From the NCBI RefSeq assembly GCF_030247195.1, contig NC_080671.1, forward strand, positions 200,860,897 through 200,924,896: a stretch of 64,000 nt of DNA, given 5' to 3'. The notes below the pieces were generated by a model, which ran no database searches, was not told where the DNA came from, and saw only the letters and a list, made by a program, of their open reading frames with translations. Source of the stretch: Topomyia yanbarensis (Eukaryota > Arthropoda > Insecta > Diptera > Culicidae). Positions 11,219 through 21,552 of the stretch are shown here, one piece after another. The stretch's first letter is position 1. Each line of letters starts with the position of its first letter. A program made the translations under genes and the position numbers.

Positions 11219-11880
11219 GTTTGATATTTTATTATAGTTTTTTCGACTACTAGTTTGTGATGATAAGAACTTTTATCTGTTTTCGATTATTTTCTAGTAG
11301 AATGCCCTATGTAGGTGTTTGTCGGTTTTAAACTTAGTACCATAAGCGCCAGTCCGTGTCCGGCTACTACTATTTTTTGACCAACATTTGATCCAAATGT
11401 GCCTGCATTAATGTCTGAGAGAAATATCGTGTGACTACGTTGTACGTTCACCTTATTTTCTAAGGATAACTTTTTTTTATTCAACGATGTTTCTCGAAAT
11501 GTGGAAGTCCGCGTATTTGTTCGTTTGTTATGGTAGTTTAGAATAACTTTTTATAATCAAACAAACTGCACCAAATTTTCAGCGTTTGTTTCAATGCTTA
11601 ATCAACGATGTTTCTGGAAACCCAATTTTTGTCATATAAACCAATTTTTATACTTTTGTCACTTTTTATGGAGTCGTGTCACTGTGTGGTAGCACGATTC
11701 TGTGTGTATGAACTCTATGTTCGCACCAAGCGTTTGGTCATACTGCCTTTACCTAGAGTTTTTCAACAGCAACAGTGTTTCTCAATACTCGATCAGTCAG
11801 TTTTAGGGGTTCAAACCCCTCCCATGAGGGTTTTGAATTACTTTTAAAAATTTATTAACTTCCTTTTCAGGGATGAAATT
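11219..11880 (+). other. Ig gene intron 1, proximal part
   Basis: The intron starts with GTTTGATA. No gene, RNA or clear repeat was recognised before the interspersed repeat at 11880. The open frame 11608-11847 shows no family resemblance. Confidence 0.4.
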
Positions 11881-12445
11881 ATATAGTGAGCCGTGTCATT
11901 CGAGTTCGATCACTCTTGAAACAAGTCGTTGAAAAAACCAAGGAAGAAACCCCACGAAGGTGGCTGGAAAGGGATGTAAGTTATGTTGGTCGGCATCTCC
12001 GGGCCGGTTCACATTTCGGCTTGTTTCGATATTAGCACTAGTTGTGAGTAGATCAGCTACACAGCAAAGGTCGGTCACCGGGCTAGCAACGGGATCTAAG
12101 GATAAAGCATGATGTCAAAGAAAATCGAGATATCATTATCTGCAGAAATTTTACAGCCGATGATCTCTCCGTCGGAGTGACTGACAGCTAAATGACTCGC
12201 GAAAATGGTAATCGGTATCGGCAGAAATACCGCCGCCGAGAAATTCTCAGCAGCAGCTATCAAATGAATAGGAACGAGTAGCACCAAGAAGGATAAGAAA
12301 CCCTGGGAAGGTGGTTGTAAAGAGATGTAAATCATTATGGTCGACACCTCCGGATCGGTTCGTGTCTCAACAGGTGACGATATTTGCAGCAGACATGAGC
12401 AGGTCAGATATACCGAGAAGCTTGGACAGTAAGCAAGAAAAAGCA
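11880..12445 (+). repeat. Interspersed repeat with an internally duplicated module, forward copy
   Basis: About 565 bp, with two related modules near 11945-12030 and 12290-12370. Both follow the order GAAACCC, GAAGGTGG, then a GGATGTAA or AGATGTAA block and a GGTCG-CAYCTCC block. The whole repeat is found again in reverse orientation at 31815-32115, with the same spacer words (for example the CAGCAGCTA segment). No terminal repeats or coding capacity were recognised. Family unknown. Confidence 0.6.
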
Positions 12446-12517
12446 TCATTGGAAAAAAAATGAACGATTAACACAAAATAAAAGGAGCTAGAGTACAATC
12501 CCCATTGAAGTTGTGCC

Positions 12518-14225
12518 TACACGGAAAAAATTCGTTCATAAATTCATGAAAAAATGATCGCTATTTCGTGAACGATTCACGAAAACCGTGACAGTTTCTA
12601 AAATTATGAATACTAGACCTCGTATCCATGAAACTATCTGTGTTTCTACAAAACTAGTTCGCTCCGACTATATACATGGCGTTACACTTGAATGTTTGGT
12701 TGAGTTACTGTTGTTCGCTGGATATGTTTAGTTTTTGTTATGAGTTTTGTTCATAATTTGGGAATACACAGCCGATTTTGATGATTTCAGGATTCTTATG
12801 TCAGCGCGGGATCTATGTTAATGATTTCAGGATCTTATTCACGATTTTCGTAATTTCTATTCGCTTTATCGTGATATTTCAGTCATGAGTAAAGTGATTC
12901 ATGTTCATAATCTCAGGATCCTAGTCACGATTTTGAATATTTCAATCACGAGTAATGTGATTTATGTCCAAGATTGCAGGAACTTTGGTTTTCATATATT
13001 CTGTTCATGTTGTGATATTTGAGTCACGAGTAGGGATTCATGTTCATGTTCATGATTTCAGAATCTTAGTGACGATTTTTGATATTTTTGTCACGAGTTG
13101 TGTGATTTATGTTTATGATTTCAGGACCTCAGTCACGAATTTTGTAATTTCTGTTCATCTTACCTTGATATTTTATTCTAGACCTTACTTTCGAATTTGA
13201 CACCTGAAGTAATGTGACATGATTTCAGTTTCATCGTGGTATTCGTAATTTCTCTTCTTCTTATGGCGATCTGGTATTTTTAGGTTACTATCGGTTTTTT
13301 ACTCGGAGTAACGTGACAAGGTGAACTGGACCATAAAAGTGTTCGCGGGATCTTATTCTGCAAACTATATTACGAACACGATTTGAGGCACTCAGCACAG
13401 TTTTCTTTTTCTATCCAGACATCACAATGAACGGCATCGAATGAATAACGATAATGGTCCCAATATTTTTTTATATCTACAGCTCGTACCTATTCTTGAT
13501 CGCTGACAGCTGGATATTTTATGAAAAAGTGCACGGAACAAGAATGATTCCACGACTACTACTCCACATTTTGAGAAATTAGCTCACATGAAAATTTCAT
13601 TACCATGTTCCATGAAATCGTATGTGAATCATGTACTAGAAATCATGAACCAGTTCATGAATACATGAATAATATGTAATGAACTTGGGAACTTTTTTAC
13701 GAGCACAGATATTGGTCAGTCGTGACTATTATACTAGAAATCATGAACGAGTTCACGAGTACATGAATAATATTTCATGATTTTGGGAACTTTCAGGAGC
13801 ACGAATGGTAAGTTGTGTTTAATATATAATCATGAATTAGTTCACGAGGATCGAATGGATTCATGATTAAAATTCCGAGTATCGTGAAATAGAGCACGAG
13901 AAAATATCCACAATGTTTTGATTTTGCGAACTATCTATGAATAACATCATGAGTCAACTGAGAGTAATGATCATAAAGTTGTGAACTAATTCACGTACAG
14001 AAAATCGTTTTGGTAATGACAAGGAAACCGTGGTTGAATTTCACAACACGAAAACTAATATTTCCACGAATAAAAGCGTTATGAGGGCGTTACTGAAGCG
14101 AAATTGAACATAATTATAAAACACATGGTTTTTTCATAGTCCTGTTTTCGTAACAAAAAAATGTGAATATTCTAGAATTCATGGTACTCTATGCAAGATT
14201 TTAGGAACAAATGTTTTTCAGTGTA
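12518..14225. mobile_element. Large MITE or foldback-like element (1.7 kb) built from short internal repeats
   Basis: The left end TACACGGAAAAAATTCGTTC and the reverse complement of the right end, TACACTGAAAAACATTTGTTC, form a terminal inverted repeat starting with TA. Inside are at least five imperfect tandem units of about 65-85 bp (12780-13200). Each has a GATTTCAGGATCTTAGTCACG-like segment followed by a GTGATATTTCAGTCACGAGT-like segment. Near 13600-13860 there are repeats of AGAAATCATGAACNAGTTCA. TCATGA and TCACGA words occur throughout in both orientations. No protein is encoded. Confidence 0.6.
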
Positions 14226-14463
14226 ACAGTGGATGGATGAGAATGGCAAGATAAGACGTTTAAGTTTAGTCAGTAAGATTAACTACTTCAAACCAATCCG
14301 ACACTACCACCAACCAATTCCATTCCTTCTTGATAATAGACATTTACCCGATTTGTTGAGCTGAGTCGATTGGTACACAATACTCGGCCTTCCAGGTCTC
14401 ATAAAAATCTTCAAAGTTTAACCTTTCTTTTATGAGAGACGTAGAAAAATCAAAACCCTCCCC

Positions 14464-15492
14464 ATGAGCATTTTCTGCGCACGGGCCTGCAAGACTGAAA
14501 CATTTTTCAAGAATAATTCAGCCCAAAGAAATATTCAATTGATGATTGCAATGTTAAATTCAGCTTCCATGTTTGAAGCTTTTCAAACTGAGTGGAAATT
14601 TGCTAACAAAATTTTAATGAATTTAATTTTATTAAATTGCAATGCCTGTTCCTTAACCTTCTGGCAGTTGCGTTAGTGCACTGAGTGCACGCTGAAAATC
14701 TGAATATCTAGCGAAATAGCCTTAGGGCACCAGCGGCTGCTCGTTCAGGGGGATATAACCGCGACTTCCGGAGGGTTAAAAACATTCAAAGACGAATTTT
14801 TCAACTTCTTGAGGATTCATAATGTGCATATAGCCGTTGTGACCGAGACTTTTTTTAAAACCAAATATTAGATTGAAGAGTAATTTTGTTATTCATCGAT
14901 TTCATCGAATTGTTGGATTTGGCGGAGGAATCGCAATAGTGGGTAATCGCAAGATTAAACATTGCGTCATACCGTCTCTTGACATAAAGGTGATCGAGAG
15001 TTAGGGTATCGAAGTTGAAACCGATCTTGGTATCATTTTTATTGCTGCAGCCTATTTGACTTACTGCTTACAAAACTTACAAGAAATCGGCCGAAATTCT
15101 TCATAATCGGTGATTTTAACGCTAAACATCGATGCTGGAATAATGCTCAAAGCAATTTCAACCGTAAACTACGTTTCAACGACTGCTCTACTGGTTATTA
15201 TTCAATTTTGTTCCCGAATCGACCTACGTGCTATTCATCTGTAAAGAAACCATCAACAATTGTTTTGACATATCAAAGTCCTATTTGTAGCGAATTGATT
15301 ACACATGCTGACTTTGATTCTGATCACCTTGCAGTAACTTTATCAATTTCCCAAGAAGCTGTTTCCAATCCCATTAGTTCAGCGTTTAATTATCACAACG
15401 CGAATGTTTGTAAATATACCGAAGTTTATCATGCAACCAATCGAAGCATTTGTGAACGTGTTGGAACATGTGCAAAATATGAAATGATTTGA
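14464..15492 (+). pseudogene. Jockey-type LINE relic: ORF1 end and endonuclease
   Basis: The plus-strand translation in changing frames gives a NLILLNCNACS-type start near 14620. Further on it gives FIIGDFNAKHRCWNNAQSNF near 15100, then PTCYSSVKKPSTI and ELITHADFDSDHLAVTLSIS (15290-15350). These are the GDFNAKH and SDHL catalytic motifs of an AP-like endonuclease from a Jockey-clade ORF2. The frames are broken at several places, and no reverse transcriptase follows. The fragment lies in intron 1 of the Ig gene, in the sense orientation. Confidence 0.75.
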
Positions 15493-16860
15493 AATCTATT
15501 TCGGAAATCGAACGATTTTTTTGATTAAATATACAATAAACTTATTTATAAATTCGAACATATTTCGTATTTAGTATATATGATGTTTGTAAGTATTATG
15601 AATGATGTTCGTAATCATAATCATGCCTTCAAGGGGGGCGTCTGATGTAGTGGGCAAAAATAATCGACTTCTTTCTTATCCGCTTAATTGAACCTCTAGA
15701 ATAGTCTCCCGCAATATCAGTGACCACACTGAACTTCTATTATTTTACACAGCTATACATTCCTGGTGCGTATTTGTTGAAACACATGCAGATTTCAATC
15801 TATCGACAACAATTTTCGAAAAACTGACAGCAATAAAAATACAGCGTGTACTTCTACCCACATTTTTAAGAGAATTTATCCATATTTTTTTGTTTCATCG
15901 AGTAACTACAACTCTAAGCTATACAAATATTATGGAAATTCCTGTGTCAGACAATTTTATCAAGTTATCGTGTTCGCTGCGGCGCTCATCGATATTGAAA
16001 TTGTTGGACGTCTACTCTTGGAACGCTCGTATGTTAGGCTCTAAGTAACTGAAAATATTTTATTTTCGTACACAATGAAATCTTTACATTACACAAAAGA
16101 TCCATTGTTGCCTTGCCTTCAAAATCGTAAAACAAAATAACTTTCGTATAAAATATAAGATTTTATAATCACCGCAACATATTTATTTCATGGACTTTGT
16201 TGACTTTTCTCGGTGAACTTTACCATTATTACATGTAACGTTTCGGCTTACTGTTCTTCAGCCATCGTTGGACGCATAAACTTATATCACGCATCAAAAT
16301 TCACTCGTACTATCTTTTATTCTCCACCGCTAGGCGGGGGATCACTCATTGATCGTCGAACTGATTTAACTTCAGGTGGCGTATGACAGTAATATTCACA
16401 CAAACAGTTGGTCTGAAAACCCCGATTCCGAAATTCCTGGGCCAGGTTGGAGAGTTTCCGCGAGTGTTCGGATAATTGAAAATGTTTATTATTCATTGAT
16501 CGTCGATTTATTGTAATTTGCAAAAATATTTGCAAGAAAAACAATTGTTTGCATGTCATATATCAATCTTTCTCTTTCTCTCCCTCAATACTGAAAGCAT
16601 TCCATATCGAGCTCGATATAAGATGAAGAAGATGTTGAAATTTTCATGTAGACAAGAATAAATATGTAGAAAGTACACCTCATGTTATAAAGGAGGAATA
16701 TATGCATGGAATATTTAATAACTTCTAATATTTTAAATAACAGAACAAATAAGGAGTGCCTGTTTAATTCGACACAAAAAAGGCATTCGTATTTAATTAG
16801 TTCGTAGTTATGAATTTCTCTTTTGTGATTTTTCAGACAAAAAGATTCATTATTCTTTCG
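15493..16860 (+). other. Intron 1 sequence without recognised genes
   Basis: AT-rich. A 3' flank of the Jockey relic may extend to about 15640 (GGGGGGCGTCTGATGTAG). The open frame 16317-16559 on the minus strand has no recognisable family features. Nothing else is supportable. Confidence 0.35.
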
Positions 16861-16863
16861 TAA

Positions 16864-17050
16864 AAATGGCTTTCGGCCAATCGGTAAAATGGCATTCGAT
16901 CAAACGGCACTCGATGAAATGGCATTCGACCAATTAGCATTTGGCCAAATGCCATTCAGCCAATCGAACCTATTGGCCAAATGGCAGTCTACCAAAAAGG
17001 GTTCAGTTAAACGGCATTGGACTAAATGTCTTTCGACCATATGACCAAAC
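16864..17050. repeat. Degenerate minisatellite, unit about 14-18 bp
   Basis: About ten imperfect repeats of a unit like AAATGGCATTCGACC, with variants such as TCGGCCAATCGG and TTGGCCAAATGCC. The unit length varies, so this is an old, diverged tandem array. Open frames through it are incidental. Confidence 0.75.
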
Positions 17051-17650
17051 GTTAATTGATGTAGCTCACTCCACGATCTTTGCTATAGCCGCTCTGTCCC
17101 ATTTATGTAGCTATGAAATTGAAAAAAAAAAACTAGCGTAAAGTTTGCAACAATTGTCGCTATTTTTTCAATTCGAAGTTTTTGCAATTGAAATTTTTGT
17201 ATGGCGCAACTCAAACACGTTCGTTATTCATTATTTATTCTTTTGACATTTGAGAACAACACCACTTATTGTGTATAAAGCTGATTTGTTTTGAAAGGTC
17301 CGTAGCGTGGTCTTCTAGCGCGTTTGGTGGAACCCGGTTTTGTGCCCTTTTGGAGTTTATAATTGCTTTCTTTTTCAGTTGGACTTTCGTACAACGTACA
17401 CTGATTTCGACTTATTTGACGATTTATTCCAATTGTTTTAAAAAATAGTTCAAATTTCAGCGCATCGCACGCTATGTTGTTAAATAGTTTTGCGCTCATA
17501 AATGGTAAATGTAGCTTAGGTATCAAGCAGCACGAATCTGCATCTACTCAATGCAAAACATTTGCCAGATATGATACTAATACTGTTTTAACGAACTGTA
17601 CGTATAATTTCTGGATTCAGAGAAATTTTTTCTTTCATATTATTCCGCAG

Positions 17651-17858
17651 GTCGCGTGGTTGCGGGTTGATACTCAAACCATTCTGACGATACAAAACCA
17701 CGTGATTACAAAGAACAAACGGATTGGCATCATTTACACGGAGAAGAAAACCTGGCAATTGCGGATACGAGACATCCGTGAGAGCGACAAAGGATGGTAC
17801 ATGTGCCAAATTAATACCGATCCGATGAAGAGCCAGATGGGATATTTGGATGTTGTAG
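17651..17858 (+). CDS. DIP/lachesin-type Ig gene, second visible exon (rest of Ig domain 1)
   Basis: The exon starts after TTCCGCAG at 17651 and runs 69 codons plus one base to a donor at G/GTAGAT. It reads VAWLRVDTQTILTIQNHVIT, then KNKRIGIIYTEKKTWQLRIR, and finally DKGWYMCQINTDPMKSQMGY and LDVV. It has the Ig core tryptophan (VAWLR) and the D-x-G-x-Y-x-C F-strand motif with the second cysteine. The NTDPMKSQ segment is a hallmark of DIP and lachesin proteins. It joins the previous exon in phase 0 and the next in phase 1 (G plus TG makes valine). Every codon is open and conserved in style, so the gene appears functional. Confidence 0.93.
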
Positions 17859-18080
17859 GTAGATATATGCGGTGTTGTGATTTCACTTATACCTATCCAT
17901 TATTATTTGCATTATCGATTTTAAATGAATTTCAATTGAGCTCATACTCGCCTTGTAAAACAGGCGGCAATTTTTTTGTTCTCGCTCAATTAAAAAGCAA
18001 TACATAATGATTTCCCTCGAAGATTATCATGTAATTACATTCTCTGGTTGTTTTTCTTTGGTATGCCTCATTCGGTGCTT
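17859..18080 (+). other. Ig gene intron 2, start
   Basis: Begins GTAGATAT. No feature seen before the antisense open frame. Confidence 0.4.
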
Positions 18081-18290
18081 TTAGGTTGAGTTTACAGGAT
18101 AGAGCGAAAGTTTGTTACTTTGATGAATATCCTGGCGCCTCGAACCTCCAATGAATGAAGAATTTTTACCATGTCTGGCAATCAAATTGATTTTTTCCTC
18201 ATCGTCAGAAAGAATCAAAACCGACTCGAAGCAAAAAATCATACACACAATCGTAAAAATAAACTGTAACGTAGCGAATAGAGGAACCAT
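18081..18290 (-). CDS. Candidate small secreted peptide, antisense in intron 2
   Basis: A 69-codon frame with a true ATG in a good context (AAATGG) encodes an N-terminus like a signal peptide: MVPLFATLQFIFTIVCMIFC, with probable cleavage after about residue 28. A polar tail of about 41 residues follows, with one dibasic or tribasic site (GSRRQ). About 120 bp upstream on the minus strand are an AT-rich TATA-like stretch (ATATTTATTT) and a TCAG initiator-like site. A short upstream ATG (PRE then stop) precedes the start. No AATAAA was seen close downstream. I do not recognise the peptide; it could be a chance frame in AT-rich intron. Confidence 0.3.
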   Translation of the reverse strand: MVPLFATLQFIFTIVCMIFCFESVLILSDDEEKINLIARHGKNSSFIGGSRRQDIHQSNKLSLYPVNST

Positions 18291-19369
18291 TTATTTATTC
18301 CCGAGGCATTACTGCCGGTAGTCACGAAATATTTAAATTGGTCACCTGGATAAAGCCGTCTTTACGCTAATGCACAGGCCTCGGTCTGAGTACACAGTCA
18401 AATAAATATTTCTTAATACTTCCTTGACTTTGCTAGTACGAATACCAATACCAATACCAGCTAGGAGTTATGGCCATCCATTCATATGTTTTAGCGGTGT
18501 GAAACGAATAATTACGATTTTCCATTCACTCTTCACGCTCTACACCATCGAATGTTTGTATCGCAGGTAAAACAAGTTCCCAATTGTTGTAATCCTCTCA
18601 GTCATGTTCAATTTACTGGTTTGCCTTAGGGGAACCAGTTTGCATTTTCTGGAGCAGAAAAATGCTTTGTGTGTTCAGTATTATGGCGAAATTCGCGTTG
18701 TTTATGCCAGAGGGAAAGAAAACTAATCCTTCTAATATTCGCATTTCATAGACTGTTAACATAATTTAATTTGAATTGAACTTCTTATATCACGAAAGAA
18801 AACATCGTCTGCCGCGTAAACTTAATGAAAATTTGATTTAGGTATACTTTATCTCATCATTTTGTCTGCTTTTTGCTAAATGCTAATTACATCATGGAAA
18901 TGCAAATAAGAAACGCAACGTAATATCTTTTATTTCTATTCTTCAAATGTCCTGTTACATTTACAATTAACATTACAGTGTCTCCTATTTTGAAAACCTT
19001 GGTTTAAAATGGTAATCAACTCTGTGATATGATGCTTTATCAATTTTATCTAATTTACGTTAGGGCCCCCATGATTCTGTACATTTTTTTAGAATCTTGT
19101 GAATCACTTACTCACTTGCTCTTCGAGTTACTCTGAGACTTTGGTTCCAAATTTCAGTTAAAGAGATCAACATTCAAACATTTCTAATGCGGATTGAATT
19201 TTGGAATGGATAAAACCTACAAAATAGAATAATGTGCCTATTGTGGCAGTAGAGCCTATTGTTTCCCTATTACGCAGCTCTTGGTTTCGAACCAAGCTTA
19301 TAGGATAATGACAATATTTATTTGGCTAAAATAGGTGTGCACAAATAAGCTCGTGTTAGACTATGCTAT
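18291..19369 (+). other. Intron 2 sequence without recognised genes
   Basis: AT-rich, with only short open frames. Nothing supportable apart from the possible promoter of the antisense peptide at its left edge. Confidence 0.35.
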
Positions 19370-19662
19370 GTTTCTCTTTAGTGGAGACAAATTTTGGTAA
19401 AAACTATTTGTTTCTCTACTGAGGAGACAATTATTTAAACTTCCATTTACGCGTTAAGGGCCAAAACCTATAACTAAATTAGTTATAGAATTTGCGATTC
19501 GACTTCGTCTCATCATAATCCGACACTGACTTAGTGGTAGGACTAATTCCATAACTAATTCAGCTATATGTTTTGTGCTCTTGACGGCTTAATGTGGTTT
19601 TAAACACGTGAAATAGAGAAACAAAATAGTTTGTACCCAATTTTTTCTCCACTAAGGAGAAA
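19370..19662. mobile_element. Hairpin MITE, about 290 bp
   Basis: The left arm starts TTTCTCTTTAGTGGAGACAA and the right arm is its imperfect inverse (TTTCTCCTTAGTGGAGAAAA on the minus strand). Pairing continues through AACTATTTGTTTCTCTA and, further in, through an AACTAAWTTAGTTATRGAATT segment. Nearly the whole element can fold into one long hairpin. It is non-coding. No certain target duplication was found; TA is present at both edges. Confidence 0.7.
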
Positions 19663-19830
19663 TATATCGTAGTGCGTCTTGCATTGGCTTGCTAGATCAA
19701 ACTAAATGTTTAGATTTCATTGCTTCTCAACAGCTTAAAATCCGTTATTTGCGGGACATCACGCACAACTCCTGTACTCGTTTTTGAAACTAGCGTCAAT
19801 CCGGCGTTAGCTTAGTTCTGCCACTAAGCT

Positions 19831-19843
19831 AGTGTCGGATTCT
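19831..19843. repeat. Target-site duplication of LINE copy B, left (AGTGTCGGATTCT)
   Basis: Thirteen bases identical to 25794-25806. They directly precede the poly(T), which is the A-tail of the minus-strand LINE. Confidence 0.85.
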
Positions 19844-19869
19844 TTTTTTTCAATTTGTTTATTTGATAA

Positions 19870-19897
19870 GGCACGTATGCGTTAGCTTAAAGGTGCC
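19870..19897 (-). promoter_or_regulatory. 3'-UTR hairpin of LINE copy B
   Basis: A five-base stem (GGCAC/GTGCC) closes an 18-base loop containing GCGTTAGCTTAA. It sits about 25 bp from the A-tail. A hairpin at the same place with a nearly identical loop but a different stem sequence is present in the ORF1-only element (21575-21607), and a related one lies at 36569-36601. RTs of some LINE groups recognise such 3' hairpins; recognition here is inferred. Confidence 0.6.
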
Positions 19898-19956
19898 ATT
19901 TTTTCATTGTTTTACATTTTGAATTTCTTAAAACTAGGGGGTTACACATTTCAATA

Positions 19957-21511
19957 TTATTTTGCTTTATATAATGAAACTAAAAAAAACTTTACAGCTA
20001 ACTTATACATATACAAGAGGGGATAATATAATTTAAGATTAGGGGGACGAATGAAATGCCGACCCACATCCATCCCCCTCAACCAAGGTTTCGTCGATAC
20101 CTTAGGGATTATCGAATGTAGCCACCTTCCCAGTTCACCATTGCTCCATGAAGTTTGCCAACTTTCGAGGGTTCTCTGATGAGTAATACTGAAAAATTTG
20201 CTGAAGCTAATTGGTCTTTCATATATGTCGTATATAGTTGAATCAGAAGCATGAAGGAGATTGACACGGTTGGGATAGTATGAAGAAGGATTGATATTTT
20301 GTGCCATGTAATCGAAGTACAAGGACATAAATCGGGTTTGAGAATTGAGTTCGACAAGCCTTTCAAAATTTTCAATTACTAACGGGTTCAAGATAGCGCA
20401 TCGGATAAGCAATCGATATGAGAGTTCCCAAAATCGATTTTTCAGTGGAAGGACGCCCGCCAGCACTTCAAAACTCATCGTATGTGTTGAGTGCATGCAA
20501 CCCAAAGCAATACGCAAACACCAATATTGGATTCGCTCTAGTTTGATGAAATGTATGTTCGCAGCGGAGCGGAAACAGAAACTCCCGTACTCCATCACCG
20601 ACAATATTGTTGTTTGGTACAGCATGATCAGGTCTCCTGGGTGGGCACCCCACCATGTTCCGGTTATTGTACGGAGAAAATTGATCCTTTGTTGGCACTT
20701 CTGTTTTAGATATCTATCGTGACATCCCCAGGTTCCTTTAGAGTCGAACCAGATCCCGAGATATTTGAAAGTTGAAACCTGAGCAATAATTTGACCCATT
20801 AATTGAAGCTGTAGCTGCGCTGGTTCACGCTTCCTTGAAAATACGACTAGCTCAGTTTTCTTCGTAGAGAACTCGATACCTAGCTGGAGAGTCCAAGCAG
20901 ACACATTGTCCAAGGTATCTTGCAATGGTCCTTGCAGATCGACGGTTTTGGGACCTGTAATAGAGACCACACCGTCATCTGCAAGCTGCCTTAGCGTGCA
21001 GGAATTGACAAGACATTCGTCAATGTCATTCACGTAAAAGTTATAGAGAAGGGGTCTTAGACATGAGCCTTGGGGAAGACCTATGTAGCTAATTCGTGAT
21101 GTCGACAAATCACCATGCGAAAAATGCATGTTTTTCAGACAGCAAGTTTAGCAAAAAGTTGTTTAGAGTCGGTGAAAGACCATGCTGGTGCAGCTTCTCA
21201 GAAAGAATTTTGATAGAAACTGAATCAAAAGCCCCCTTTAAATCTAGGCAAACTGATGCCATCTGCTCTTTGCTAGCATAAGCCATTTGAATTTCTGTTG
21301 AGAGCAACGCAAGACAGTCGTTCGTGCCTTTGCCTTTGCGGAAACCAAATTGTGAATCTGACAGTAAGCCATTTGCTTCAACCCAATTGTCGAGGCGAAA
21401 CAAGATCGTTTTCTCGAACAACTTTCGGATACAGGACAGTATCGCAATCGGTCGATACGAATTGTGGTCGGAGGCTGGTTTTCCTGGTTTTTGAATGGCG
21501 ATGACCTTCAC
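19957..21511 (-). pseudogene. Reverse transcriptase region of ORF2, LINE copy B
   Basis: From 21511 leftwards the frame gives RT fingers and palm: KPGKPASDHNSYRPIAILSC, FGFRKGKGTNDCL, and box A LDLKGAFDSVS with the first catalytic aspartate. A frameshift near 21115-21130 follows. The next frame then gives GLPQGSCLRPLLYNFYVNDI and box C LADDGVVS, with two aspartates but Leu-Ala in place of the usual aromatic-Ala. The thumb continues with STKKTELVVFSRKR, FKYLGIWFDSKGTWG and TGTWWGAHPGDLIML. After WLRGMDVGRHFI the protein ends abnormally at 19957, so the usual C-terminal zinc motif is missing. Confidence 0.88.
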
Positions 21512-21539
21512 TTGCCTCCAGTAATGAGGGAAAATATTA

Positions 21540-21552
21540 CCTCAAGAAACTT
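21540..21552. repeat. Target-site duplication of the nested ORF1-only element, left (CCTCAAGAAACTT)
   Basis: Identical to 22776-22788. The uninterrupted target is seen in LINE copy A at 132-144. Confidence 0.88.
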
